The notes under the pieces: model-generated
Told to the model about the DNA's origin: nothing
Seen by the model: only the letters and a program-made list of their open reading frames with translations
Database searches by the model: none
Shown: piece after piece, positions 43,802 to 53,800 of the stretch
Layout: each line of letters starts with the position of its first letter
Numbering within the stretch: position 1 is the first letter of the stretch
Source of the DNA: Tamlana carrageenivorans
GTDB taxonomy: Bacteria; Bacteroidota; Bacteroidia; Flavobacteriales; Flavobacteriaceae
Direction: 5' to 3'
DNA length: 64,000 nt
Assembly (NCBI RefSeq): GCF_002893765.1
Contig: NZ_CP025938.1
Span: 248,001 to 312,000, forward strand
Position numbers and translations under genes: made by a program

Positions 43802-45577
43802 CTACGGTCTATAAATATCTTCGATAAGATCGTGATACATTTCAGAAATTACAGAACGACGTATTTTCATAGTTGGTGTGAGGTGTCCAGATTTAATAGA
43901 CCACACGTCGGGAGTGAGTTTAAAAGATTTTATTTGCTCCCATTTGCCAAATTTTTTATTGCACGTATCGACTTCTCTTTGAATACGGTTAATGATAATT
44001 TCTGAATTAGCCATGGCCGCGGTATTGCTGGTATCCATATTGTGGTTTTTGCGTGCAATCCACTCTCTAATAAATTCAAAATTAGGCTGAATAAGTGCCG
44101 CTGGCATTTTCTCACCTTCGCCAATCACCATAATTTGTTCAATAAATCGGGATTGTTTCAAATCGTTTTCAAGTAGGGTGGGGATTACGTATTTGCCACC
44201 AGAGGTTTTGAACATTTCTTTCTTACGCCCAGTAATTTTTAAAAAGCCATCACTGTCAATTTCACCTTTATCTCCAGTATGAAAATAATCGCCTGTCATG
44301 ACACTTGCTGTTTTTTCAGAATCTTTAAAATACCCCATCATGACGTTTGGGCCTTTAATTAGGATTTCGCCATCTTCAGCAATTTTTACTTCAACGTTAT
44401 CAATAGGTTTTCCAACAGTTCCTATTTTAAACATGTTGTTGGCGTATTTTCCAACGGAAACTACCGGAGAGGTTTCTGTAAGTCCGTAACCTTCCATAAT
44501 TTTCATCCCTGAAGCGCAAAATATTCTAGCTAAACGGGGTTGTAGCGCAGCGCTCCCAGAGACCATGGTATATAACTCACCTCCCAAAGCTTCCCGCCAT
44601 TTGCTAAATATAAGTTTGTTGGCAATGCTAAGCTTAAATTCATACCAAGCGCCATTTTGCTTATAGGGTTCCCATATTTCGCCAAGGCCTACAGCCCAAA
44701 AGAAAAGTGCTTTTTTAATACCAGTAAGCTCGGTGCCTTTAGCCATAATTTTGTCGTAAACTTTTTCTAAAAGTCTAGGAACCACACTCATAAGGTTAGG
44801 TTTAATTTCTTTAGCGTTATCGGCAATTTTGTCAAGGCTTTCAGCATAATAAATCGATACTCCCGCATGCTGATAAATGTAAATCAACACGCGTTCAAAA
44901 ATATGGCAAATAGGTAAAAAGCTTAAAATTCTGGTGTTTTCTCCCCGTATAGGTAGCCTGGGAATACTGTTTAAAACATTGCTTGTAATGTTCCAGTGTG
45001 AAAGCATAACACCTTTGGGTTTACCTGTAGTCCCGGAGGTGTAAATGATTGTAGCGAGATCGTTAGGTTTTACACTTTCTTTTCTAGCTTCAACCTCGTT
45101 TTGATTACCGGTGTCTGCCCCAAGGTCTAATAATTCAGAATAATGTTTACAGCCCTCGATAATATTAAAGGAATAAATTTCTTTTAATTTAGTACGTTGT
45201 TTAACCGTATTGACTTTTTCTAAAACTTCTTCATCAGAAACAAAGCAATAAATAGATTCACTATGATTTAATACATACTCATAGTCCTCGGCAGAAATGG
45301 TTGGATATATAGGAATATTCTGTGCGCCAACCTGCAATACACCAATGTCTACAATATTCCATTCGGTACGATTAGAAGACGAAATAACCGCTATTTTATC
45401 ATTCTTATTAACCCCCAGTTTTAATAAAGCACGGCTTATCGCATTGGCTTTTTCAATATATTCTTGAGTTGAGGTTTTAACCCATTCGCCGTTGTATTTT
45501 GTAACTAAAGCAGAATCAGTTGGTTTATTTTCAAGTTGAAAATAAGGAAAGTCAAATAATCTGGTGATTTCAGTCAT
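43802..45577 (-). CDS. fadD: Long-chain fatty acid-CoA ligase (AMP-forming)
   Basis: 591 residues. ATP-dependent activation of fatty acids to acyl-CoA, probably at the inner membrane face. AMP-binding motif IIYTSGTTGKPKGVMLSH. Further markers are GYGLTETSPVVS, the hinge GDYFHTGDKGEIDSDGFLKI and TGRKKEMFKTSGGKYV. Similar to the FAA1/LC-FACS group. First gene of the fad cluster, 110 bp upstream of marR, and may have its own promoter as well as reading through. Confidence 0.92.
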   Translation of the reverse strand: MTEITRLFDFPYFQLENKPTDSALVTKYNGEWVKTSTQEYIEKANAISRALLKLGVNKNDKIAVISSSNRTEWNIVDIGVLQVGAQNIPIYPTISAEDYEYVLNHSESIYCFVSDEEVLEKVNTVKQRTKLKEIYSFNIIEGCKHYSELLDLGADTGNQNEVEARKESVKPNDLATIIYTSGTTGKPKGVMLSHWNITSNVLNSIPRLPIRGENTRILSFLPICHIFERVLIYIYQHAGVSIYYAESLDKIADNAKEIKPNLMSVVPRLLEKVYDKIMAKGTELTGIKKALFFWAVGLGEIWEPYKQNGAWYEFKLSIANKLIFSKWREALGGELYTMVSGSAALQPRLARIFCASGMKIMEGYGLTETSPVVSVGKYANNMFKIGTVGKPIDNVEVKIAEDGEILIKGPNVMMGYFKDSEKTASVMTGDYFHTGDKGEIDSDGFLKITGRKKEMFKTSGGKYVIPTLLENDLKQSRFIEQIMVIGEGEKMPAALIQPNFEFIREWIARKNHNMDTSNTAAMANSEIIINRIQREVDTCNKKFGKWEQIKSFKLTPDVWSIKSGHLTPTMKIRRSVISEMYHDLIEDIYRP

Positions 45578-45920
45578 TTTATAGTTCTAGTATAGTGTGG
45601 TGTCTTGCAAATTATGAAATTAAATAAGAATTTCAAATAAGAATTTACAAGATAAGATAAACATTTGTTAAATTTTTCTACTAATTAATATTTACCCTAA
45701 CTCCCCTGTTTTTAAAAGTGCCCGAAATTAAATAAAAATTATTTATGATGTTTTTTGCGAATCTTTTAGTTTTACGGCGGATAATTTGCGAATTATTAGG
45801 TTCTTTCGTTTAAATTTAATGACTCCTATTTGTGTAATTGAAAAAGTTTGAATTTATTAAAGTTTATTAATTGAATTTCAAACGTTTTCGAGATTTTAAA
45901 ACCTCAATTTAATATAGAAA

Positions 45921-45934
45921 CTGACAAATATCAG
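45921..45934. promoter_or_regulatory. FNR-like operator upstream of pflB
   Basis: CTGACAAATATCAG, extended by AAA and TTT to a 20-bp near-palindrome (45918-45937). Fits the FNR-family pattern TTGATNNNNATCAA in spacing and core. Its centre is 29.5 bp upstream of the first base of the TACCTTTG box, near -41 of the predicted start. Confidence 0.7.
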
Positions 45935-45956
45935 TTTATTAGTTTACATCAGGTCA

Positions 45957-45964
45957 TACCTTTG
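45957..45964 (+). promoter_or_regulatory. TAnnTTTG -7 box of pflB
   Basis: TACCTTTG, about 50 bp before the ATG at 46017. The -33 sequence is GTTT, a weak match, consistent with activator dependence. Confidence 0.65.
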
Positions 45965-46016
45965 TATACACATCATTGATGCTAAATTATATTTAGAAAT
46001 ATTAATATAAATAAAC

Positions 46017-48242
46017 ATGGAAGTAAAACAGTTTAAAAACGGAATTTGGGCGGAGACCATTAATGTTAGAGATTTTGTATTTCAAAACATTACCCCGTAC
46101 CATGGTACTCATGATTTTTTAGTTGGACCAAGCGAGAAAACTAAAAAGCTATGGGAAGTTTGTAAAGTTGCGACCCTAGAAGAAAGGCAAAGAAACGGAG
46201 TTCGTTCGGTAGACACAGAAGTGATTTCTACAGTAAGTGCTTTTGAAGCAGGATACATCGACAAGGAGAATGAAGTTATTGTTGGTTTACAAACAGATGA
46301 GTTACTAAAGCGTGCTATGAAACCATTTGGTGGTTTTAAAGTGGTGCAAAAAGCTTTAGATGAGCAAGGTGTAAAACCGAATGAAAATTTAACTGAGTTA
46401 TTTTCTAAATATGTAAAAACGCATAATGATGGTGTTTTTGATGCTTATAATGCTGAAATTAGAAAATTCCGTTCTTTAGGGTTTTTAACTGGATTACCAG
46501 ATAACTACGCTAGAGGTAGAATTATTGGGGATTACCGTCGTGTGGCTCTTTACGGAATCGTTGCTTTAATTGAGGCTAAGAAAGCCGATTTAGAAAATAT
46601 CACAGGACCAATGACAGAATCTGTTATTCGTTTACGTGAAGAGGTTTCAGAGCAAATAAAAGCTTTAAAAGAAATTCAACAATTAGGAGCTAATTACGGT
46701 TTAGAATTAGGTCGTCCTGCTGAAACTGCTAAAGATGCAGTACAATGGACATATATGGCTTATTTAGCAGCTGTTAAGGAACAAGACGGGGCAGCAATGT
46801 CTTTAGGTAATGTTTCTACGTTCTTAGATATTTATATAGAAAACGATTTAAAAGCAGGGTTAATTACCGAAGAGGAGGCTCAAGAGTATGTTGATCAATT
46901 CGTAATGAAATTACGTATGGTACGTCACTTAAGAATGGCGGCTTACGATGAGATTTTTGCAGGAGATCCAACTTGGGTAACCGAAGCTATTGGTGGTATG
47001 TTTGAAGATGGAAGAACTAAGGTGACTAAAACATCTTTCCGTTTCTTAAACACATTATACAACTTAGGCCCTTCACCAGAACCTAATATGACAGTTTTAT
47101 GGTCTCAAGAATTACCACAAAACTTTAAAGATTTCTGTGCTAAAGTAGCTATTGACACCTCTTCAATTCAGTTTGAAAATGATAACTTAATGCGCGCAGA
47201 ACGTGGTTCTGATGATTACGGAATTGCTTGTTGTGTATCTTACCAAAGCTTAGGGAAATCTATTCAGTTCTTCGGTGCACGTACTAACTTAGCTAAAACA
47301 TTATTATTAGCCGTTAACGGTGGTCGTTGCGAGAATACTGGAAAACCTATGGTTGAAGGTATTAAAGAATTAGATGGTGAGTACTTAGATTTCGATGCAG
47401 TAATGGCTAACTTCAAAATAGCTATGAAAGAAGTGGCTCGTGTGTATAACGATTCTATGAATATTATCCACTACATGCACGATAAATATTACTACGAGAA
47501 AGCTCAAATGGCTTTAATTGATACTAATCCAAGTATTAATATTGCCTACGGTATTGCAGGTTTATCTATTGTAGCGGATTCACTTTCAGCGATTAAATAC
47601 GCTAAAGTTAAGCCTATTAGAAATGAGGATGGATTAACCGTAGATTTTAAAATTGAAGGTGAGTTCCCTAAATATGGTAATGATAATGATCGTGTAGATA
47701 CATTAGCTGCAAATGCTGTAGCCGATTTTAATAACGAATTGAAAAAATTACCAGTTTATAAAGATGCAGAGCCAACAATGTCTGTGTTAACCATTACATC
47801 AAACGTATCTTACGGTAAGAAAACAGGAGCTACTCCAGACGGTAGAGCTAGTGGCGTACCATTTGCACCTGGGGCTAACCCAATGCACGGACGTGATTGT
47901 AACGGTGCCATCGCATCATTAAACTCAGTATCTAAAATCGATTATAAAGATTCGTTAGATGGTATTTCTAATACGTTCTCAATGGTTCCTAAATCTTTAG
48001 GTTCTGATGAAGCTGATAGAATTGACAATCTAGCTACTATTATCGACGGATATTTCAGTAGAAATGCACAGCACTTAAATGTGAATGTGTTAGATAGAGA
48101 AATGTTAATGGATGCTATGGAGCGCCCAGAGGATTACCCTCAATTAACAATTCGTGTTTCTGGATATGCAGTAAATTTTGTTAGATTAACAAGAGAACAG
48201 CAATTAGAAGTGATTACACGTTCTTTCCACGAATCCATGTAG
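46017..48242 (+). CDS. pflB: Formate C-acetyltransferase (pyruvate formate-lyase)
   Basis: 741 residues. Converts pyruvate and CoA to acetyl-CoA and formate under anaerobic conditions, using a glycyl radical. The active-site cysteines are C405-C406 in [11 protein letters not shown]. The radical Gly716 is in [10 protein letters not shown] near the C-terminus. Both blocks match E. coli PflB closely, so this is true PFL and not a diol dehydratase relative. pflA follows after 87 bp, with a hairpin between. Preceded by an FNR-like dyad. Confidence 0.97.
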   Translation: MEVKQFKNGIWAETINVRDFVFQNITPYHGTHDFLVGPSEKTKKLWEVCKVATLEERQRNGVRSVDTEVISTVSAFEAGYIDKENEVIVGLQTDELLKRAMKPFGGFKVVQKALDEQGVKPNENLTELFSKYVKTHNDGVFDAYNAEIRKFRSLGFLTGLPDNYARGRIIGDYRRVALYGIVALIEAKKADLENITGPMTESVIRLREEVSEQIKALKEIQQLGANYGLELGRPAETAKDAVQWTYMAYLAAVKEQDGAAMSLGNVSTFLDIYIENDLKAGLITEEEAQEYVDQFVMKLRMVRHLRMAAYDEIFAGDPTWVTEAIGGMFEDGRTKVTKTSFRFLNTLYNLGPSPEPNMTVLWSQELPQNFKDFCAKVAIDTSSIQFENDNLMRAERGSDDYGIACCVSYQSLGKSIQFFGARTNLAKTLLLAVNGGRCENTGKPMVEGIKELDGEYLDFDAVMANFKIAMKEVARVYNDSMNIIHYMHDKYYYEKAQMALIDTNPSINIAYGIAGLSIVADSLSAIKYAKVKPIRNEDGLTVDFKIEGEFPKYGNDNDRVDTLAANAVADFNNELKKLPVYKDAEPTMSVLTITSNVSYGKKTGATPDGRASGVPFAPGANPMHGRDCNGAIASLNSVSKIDYKDSLDGISNTFSMVPKSLGSDEADRIDNLATIIDGYFSRNAQHLNVNVLDREMLMDAMERPEDYPQLTIRVSGYAVNFVRLTREQQLEVITRSFHESM

Positions 48243-48263
48243 AGTTTTATTTATATTTTGAAA

Positions 48264-48313
48264 AAGCACCTGGGAATTAGTTTAAATACTGTATTTTTCA
48301 GGTGCTTATTTTT
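48264..48313 (+). terminator. Hairpin/terminator between pflB and pflA
   Basis: AAGCACCTG (48264-48272) pairs with CAGGTGCTT (48299-48307), followed by ATTTTTTT. Long 26-nt loop. Would reduce read-through, lowering pflA relative to pflB. Confidence 0.7.
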
Positions 48314-48329
48314 TTATTAAAATTGAAAC

Positions 48330-49082
48330 ATGACACAAAATAAAGAGAACATATTAAATGTACATTCTATAGAATCTTTTGGAACCCATGATGGCCCAGG
48401 AATTCGATTCGTGGTTTTTTTACAAGGTTGTAAACTGAAATGTTTGTATTGTCATAATCCAGATACCATTGAAACCTCTGGAGGGAAACCATATCAGATT
48501 GAAGAATTGGTAGACATGGTCCTAAAAGTGAAGCCTTATTTTGGTAAAAAAGGAGGCGTTACCGTATCTGGTGGCGAGCCCTTATTGCAATCTAAAGCTT
48601 TAGTAGCATTTTTTAAGCGGTTAAAAGAAGAGGGTATTCATACGAATATTGATACTAATGGCCGACTTTTAAACAGGTTTGCTAAAACCTTATTAGATGA
48701 TTACACCGACTTAGTTATGTTGGATATTAAGCATATGACGGAGGAAGGTTACGAAGCCATAACAGGGCAACGCAATTTGGAAACTGCCTTCACCTTTGCT
48801 AAACACCGTGAAGTATCAGGAAAAGCCATGTGGTTGCGTTATGTTTTAATTCCTGAAATAACAAACAAACCCGAATTGCTACATGCTCTAGGGGAATACT
48901 TCAAAGATTATAAAACGATTGAAAAAATTGAAATTCAGCCTTACCATAAATTAGGAATTCATAAATGGGAAGCTCTAGGTTGGGATTATGAATTGAAAGA
49001 TGCTCGCGAAAACACCTCGGAAGAGTTGAGTGTCGCAGTAGATATTTTAAAGCAATATTTTAAAGAAGTTAAGGTGAATTAA
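48330..49082 (+). CDS. pflA: Pyruvate formate-lyase activating enzyme
   Basis: 250 residues, radical-SAM enzyme that abstracts the glycyl hydrogen of PflB. The 4Fe-4S motif is CKLKCLYC (C34, C38, C41) after GTHDGPGIRFVVFLQG. Later parts include GGVTVSGGEPLLQ and LDIKHMTEEGYEAITG. E. coli PflA-like length, without the extra ferredoxin clusters of other activases. No separate promoter is evident, so expression probably depends on read-through past the 48264 hairpin. Confidence 0.96.
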   Translation: MTQNKENILNVHSIESFGTHDGPGIRFVVFLQGCKLKCLYCHNPDTIETSGGKPYQIEELVDMVLKVKPYFGKKGGVTVSGGEPLLQSKALVAFFKRLKEEGIHTNIDTNGRLLNRFAKTLLDDYTDLVMLDIKHMTEEGYEAITGQRNLETAFTFAKHREVSGKAMWLRYVLIPEITNKPELLHALGEYFKDYKTIEKIEIQPYHKLGIHKWEALGWDYELKDARENTSEELSVAVDILKQYFKEVKVN

Positions 49083-49110
49083 AATATTTAAACTTTTATT
49101 CTGATGATAT

Positions 49111-49144
49111 AAAACGGTTTACGATAAAGTTGACCGTTTTTTTT
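49111..49144 (+). terminator. Terminator after pflA
   Basis: AAAACGGT (49111-49118) pairs with ACCGTTTT (49133-49140), followed by more T. It separates pflA from the next gene, which has its own promoter. Confidence 0.75.
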
Positions 49145-49174
49145 GTGTAAAAAAAGATCATTTATCTGGTTTAG

Positions 49175-49188
49175 CTGATATTTATCAG
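49175..49188. promoter_or_regulatory. FNR-like operator upstream of the DUF3360 gene
   Basis: CTGATATTTATCAG, a perfect 5+5 dyad with 4-nt spacer. Its centre is 29.5 bp before the first base of the TATCTTTG box, the same geometry as the pflB operator. Confidence 0.7.
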
Positions 49189-49210
49189 TTAATGTTTTTT
49201 ATGCTGAAAT

Positions 49211-49218
49211 TATCTTTG
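49211..49218 (+). promoter_or_regulatory. TAnnTTTG -7 box of the DUF3360 gene
   Basis: TATCTTTG, 21 bp before the ATG at 49240. -33 sequence GTTA is poor. It makes the longer reading (ATG at 49192) unlikely because that start would lie upstream of the transcript. Confidence 0.65.
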
Positions 49219-49239
49219 TTTCGGAAAAAATACCCATAT

Positions 49240-50742
49240 ATGAGCACCTATAAAAAACTACATAAGCCTGCTTCAGAATTTGCAAGCAGAACAGATTATT
49301 TGAATCACGAATTGCAAATCATGAAGCCTAGGCGCTTTAGGATAAATTTACCTGGTAGAGATTTTAGATTTGAATGGGAGGATTTAGTACCCGCTTTTGC
49401 TGGTACTGTTGGTATTGTTGCTATGTATTCTTCGGTTATGATGGCCTGGGCCGAAGGTCTTACCGAGGCTTGGGATCATATAACACTTGGTAAAGCTTTC
49501 GCAATTGAGGTTACTCGTGTTGAAATGCTTATTCCTGCATTTTTGTTTGTAATTTTAGCATCCGGTTTTTTAAATCCGAGAGCAAACTTAGCAGGGAATC
49601 ACGGACCTATGATTCCGCTTATTGCTAGTATAGCATTGGCAGGGGCCCACCCTTTAGCTTTGGCAATTTTAATTGGAGTCTTTGGCCTCTTGTTGAGTGT
49701 TTTTAAAGGAGGCTCCAGGTTGGTGAATTTAACAAGTAAAGGAGTTGCAGGTGGATTACTTATTTTTCTCGGTTTTACAGGGGGTATAGGGCAGATTGAA
49801 ACCATACAAGCATGGAGTATGGGGCTTTCAAATCCTGAGTCTGGACCAGGTTCTATGGGGTATTTAGGGCTTATCATTTTAGGCGTTACTGTAATTGTTT
49901 ATAGTTTGTTGGCCCGATTAGGAAAACGATGGTTGTCTATTCCTGCCTGTGCCATAATTGCTTTGTTAGTCGCTTTAATTGGAGGTGCTGGTTTCGATTT
50001 GCATTTCACGACTGAAATGGGAGTGCCTAACTTAAATCCTGTACATTGGTGGGGAAGCACCGAGCATGGTTGGATGTTAGGTATGCCTAATATGCAGCAC
50101 TTTGTAGCATCATTGCCTTTTGCAATTTTAGCTGTGGCGATGTGGTCGCCTGACTTTTTAGGGCATCGTATTTTTCAAGAAATGAATTATCCGAAAAAAA
50201 CGGAAAAAGTATTAATGGATGTCGACGACACCATGACCATGTGTTCTTTCCGTCAAATTGTAGGTACAGCCGTTGGTGGAGGAAATATAACGTCTTCATG
50301 GGGAACCTATATGATTCCTGCAGCTATTGCAAAACGACCAATTCCAGCCGGTGCTATATTATTAGGTTTAATGGTTATAGGTGTTGCCATATTAGGCTCA
50401 CCAATGGATGTAGCTGTGTGGCCGCCGGTACGTTGTATAGCTTTGTTAGTAGGTGTGTTTTTACCTATGATTGAAGCGGGAATTCAAATGGTAAAAGAGA
50501 GTGCCTGCGCTCAAGCTGCTGGTATATGTATTTTTGCAGCTATGGTTACTAACCCAGTGTTAGCATGGGCATTAGCTATGTTTTTAGATAATAATGGATT
50601 GATTGGGGATAAAGCAAGAGCTAAAAAGCTATCTGTCGTAGATCGATTAGTTATACCGCTATCAATTCTTATAATTTGCTTAATGGCTATGTTTGCTGTT
50701 GGAATGCTACATTATAAATATGGTATTCCGGGACTTTTATGA
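49240..50742 (+). CDS. DUF3360 membrane protein, putative transporter
   Basis: 500 residues with about twelve hydrophobic helices and a hydrophilic N-terminus (MSTYKKLHKPASEFASRTDY). I recognise it as the DUF3360 family, known from Vibrio and Shewanella relatives and not assigned a function. Repeated GxxGLLLSVFKGGSRLVNLTS and GNHGPMIPLIASIALAGAHP segments suggest a UraA/SulP-like 7+7 fold, which is inference. Start chosen at 49240 because the promoter box at 49211 lies within the longer frame from 49192. Shared FNR-like control with pflB suggests it moves a substrate or product of mixed-acid metabolism. A hairpin overlaps the stop codon and a terminator follows. Confidence 0.78.
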   Translation: MSTYKKLHKPASEFASRTDYLNHELQIMKPRRFRINLPGRDFRFEWEDLVPAFAGTVGIVAMYSSVMMAWAEGLTEAWDHITLGKAFAIEVTRVEMLIPAFLFVILASGFLNPRANLAGNHGPMIPLIASIALAGAHPLALAILIGVFGLLLSVFKGGSRLVNLTSKGVAGGLLIFLGFTGGIGQIETIQAWSMGLSNPESGPGSMGYLGLIILGVTVIVYSLLARLGKRWLSIPACAIIALLVALIGGAGFDLHFTTEMGVPNLNPVHWWGSTEHGWMLGMPNMQHFVASLPFAILAVAMWSPDFLGHRIFQEMNYPKKTEKVLMDVDDTMTMCSFRQIVGTAVGGGNITSSWGTYMIPAAIAKRPIPAGAILLGLMVIGVAILGSPMDVAVWPPVRCIALLVGVFLPMIEAGIQMVKESACAQAAGICIFAAMVTNPVLAWALAMFLDNNGLIGDKARAKKLSVVDRLVIPLSILIICLMAMFAVGMLHYKYGIPGLL

Positions 50743-50773
50743 CGCTTTAAAATAAGCGTCTAATTGATGAAAT

Positions 50774-50826
50774 AAAAGAGAGGCTGAATTCGTGTTTTAC
50801 AACTTGAATTCAGCCTCTCTTTTTTA
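50774..50826. terminator. Bidirectional terminator between DUF3360 gene and purL
   Basis: A stem of about 18 bp: AAAAGAGAGGCTGAATTC (50774-50791) pairs with GAATTCAGCCTCTCTTTT (50806-50823). T runs on both strands. An extra hairpin GACGCTT/AAGCGTC (50741-50760) lies just before, overlapping the DUF3360 stop codon. Confidence 0.92.
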
Positions 50827-50840
50827 TAATTTGTAATTAG

Positions 50841-53800
50841 TTATTTCTTCTCAATCCAAAGTCGCGCATTCACAAAAGCTTCTAACCATGGGGTTACTTC
50901 GTCTTTTCTGTTATCTGGGTAGTTTGCCCAGTTCCATTGGAACGTAGAACGCTCAATATGTGGCATAGTTACTAAATGACGACCTGTTTTATCACAAAGC
51001 ATGGCTGTGTTATAATCGGATCCGTTAGGGTTATTTGGATAACCTTCATAACCATATTTAGCTACAATATGGTATTGGTCTTCTGCATAAGGTAAGTTAA
51101 ATTTCCCTTCTCCATGTGAAATCCAAACCCCTAAAGTACTACCAGCAAGGCAAGAAAGCATTACTGAGTGGTTTTCTTGAATTTTTACAGAAGTAAACGA
51201 ACTCTCGTGTTTTTGAGAATCGTTATGGTGCATTTTTCCGTGAATGTCATGTTCTGGATTAATTTCTTCCAGTTCCATAAATAACTGACAACCATTACAG
51301 ATTCCTACAGAAAGCGTGTCTTCTCTTTTAAAGAAATTCTGTATCGCTTTATTCGCTTTTTCATTGTATTTAATGGCACCAGCCCAACCTTTAGCCGACC
51401 CTAAAACGTCGGAGTTAGAGAAACCACCAACAGCACCTAAAAACTGAATGTCTTCTAAAGTTTCACGACCAGAAATTAAATCGGTCATGTGTACGTCTTT
51501 CACATCAAATCCAGCTAAAAACATAGCGTTCGCCATTTCACGTTCTGAGTTAGATCCTTTTTCACGAAGAATAGCAGCTTTTGGACGTTTGCCAACTGGC
51601 GCTGTACTTTTCACGATGTCTGCCATCATACCTGTAAAGTTTTCAGGGAATGTGTATTGTAGCGGTTGATTTTTAAAATTATCAAAACGATCTTGCGCTA
51701 AACCATTTGCTGTTTGCTTTTGGTCTAATAAGAAAGATGTTTTATACCAAACGTCTCTGGTTTCAGCAATGTTGAACGTGAACGTATCGTCGTTATTTTT
51801 AATGTTAAGGTTCCCAGTGTCATTAGCAGAACCAATGTTGAAGAACTCAATGTTGTTTTCGGCTAAAACCGTTTCTACCGAAGCATCCGCTTGGAAAACT
51901 AATCCGCTGTTTTCAGCAAATAAAACCTTGATAGAATCTTCTTCGTTTAAAGCAGAAAGGTCTAAATCGGCACCTAAATTTACATCAGCAAAACAAAGCT
52001 CTAATAAAGTGGTAATTAAACCACCAGAAGCCACATCGTGCCCCGCTTGTATTTTATCCGCTTTAATTAAATCTTGAATGGTGTTGAAAGCTGTTTTAAC
52101 AAAAGCAGGATTCTTCACGTCAGGCGCATCGCTACCAATAGCATTTAATACTTGGTTGAAAGAACTTCCACCTAGTTTAAAGTCATCTTGAGAGATGTTA
52201 ATGTAGTAAATATTCCCACCGTTTTGTTTTAAAACAGGCTCTACCACCTTAGTGATATCGTTACAGTTAGCTCCTGCAGAAATAATAACCGTACCAGGAG
52301 AAATCACATCACCATCAGGGTATTTTTGCTTCATTGAAAGCGAATCTTTACCTGTTGGCACATTCACACCTAAGTCGATCGCAAATTCCGAAACTGCTTG
52401 AACAGCTTCATATAAACGTGCATCTTCACCTTCATTTTTACAAGGCCACATCCAGTTTGCCGAAAGCGAAATGGATTGTAAGCCATCCTTTAATGGCGCC
52501 CAAACCATATTGGTAAGCGATTCGGTAATCGAGTTTCTACTTCCTGCTTGTGGGTTGATTAATCCAGAAATAGGGGAGTGCCCAATGGTTGTTGCTACAC
52601 CTTCTTTACCTTTAAAATCTAAGGCCATAACGCCCACGTTGTTTAAAGGAATTTGTAACGGACCAACACATTGTTGTTTCGCTACTTTACCACCAACACA
52701 ACGGTCTACTTTATTTGTTAACCAATCTTTACAAGCTACAGCTTCCAGTTGTAATACTTGATTTAAGTAGATTTGTAAGTTTTTGGTTTTATATCTTGAG
52801 TTTTTATATTTTCTAGTAACGGTTTTGTCTGTTAAAACAGTTTTTGGAGAACTACCAAACATATCCTCTAGCGGTAAATCCATTGGCGTATTTCCTTTGG
52901 TTTTAGACTGAAACGTAAAACGGTCGTCGCCGGTAACATCACCTACAGTGTACATAGGTGAACGCTCGCGATCGGCAATTTTGTGTAAGGTTTCAATATG
53001 TTTTTCGGCAATCACTAAGCCCATACGCTCTTGTGATTCGTTGCCAATAATTTCTTTGTCTGATAAGGTCGGATCGCCAACTGGAAGCGCATCTAAATCG
53101 ATTTTTCCACCGGTGTCTTCAACCAATTCCGAAAGACAGTTTAAGTGTCCGCCTGCACCGTGATCGTGAATCGAAACGATAAAGTTTTCATCACCTTCCA
53201 CCATACCACGAACGGCGTTAGCAGCACGTTTTTGCATTTCCGGATTCGAACGTTGTACCGCGTTTAATTCAATTCCTGAAGCAAACTCACCTGTATCGGC
53301 CGATGATACCGCAGCACCACCCATTCCAATTCGGTAATTTTCACCACCAAGAATAACTATTTTATCACCTGCTTTAGGGGTGTCTTTTAAGGCTTGGTCT
53401 GCTTTTCCATAACCAATACCACCCGCTTGCATAATCACTTTATCAAAACCTAAACGTCTGGCAGCAGCATCGCTTGCCGACGTGTTTTCATTATGCTCGA
53501 AAGTCAATACAGAACCTGTAATTAGTGGCTGACCGAATTTGTTACCAAAATCGGAAGCACCATTGGATGCTTTTATTAAAATATCCATTGGGGTTTGGTA
53601 TAGCCAATTTCTAGCTTCAAACTTTTGTTCCCAAGGTCTGTTTTCTTCTAATCTTGAATAAGACGTCATGTAAACCGCTGTTCCAGCTAAAGGAATAGAA
53701 CCTTTTCCGCCGGCTAATCTATCACGAATTTCACCACCCGAACCAGTTGCAGCACCGTTAAAAGGCTCAACAGTAGTAGGGAAGTTATGAGTTTCCGCTT

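Larger units (their letters stand above)
45578..46016. other. 439-bp divergent region between fadD and pflB
   Basis: Holds the pflB promoter (45957-45964) and its FNR-like dyad (45921-45934). Further left is a dyad ATAATT-tgcg-AATTAT (45781-45796). The rest is very AT-rich with no credible gene. A 21-codon frame beginning MFFANLLVLRR has no support. Confidence 0.6.

Noticed and set aside
51448..53163. Several plus-strand frames within purL
   Set aside because: They are antisense to a complete, well-conserved coding sequence, are Ser/Pro-rich as expected for a shadow frame, and lack any family similarity.
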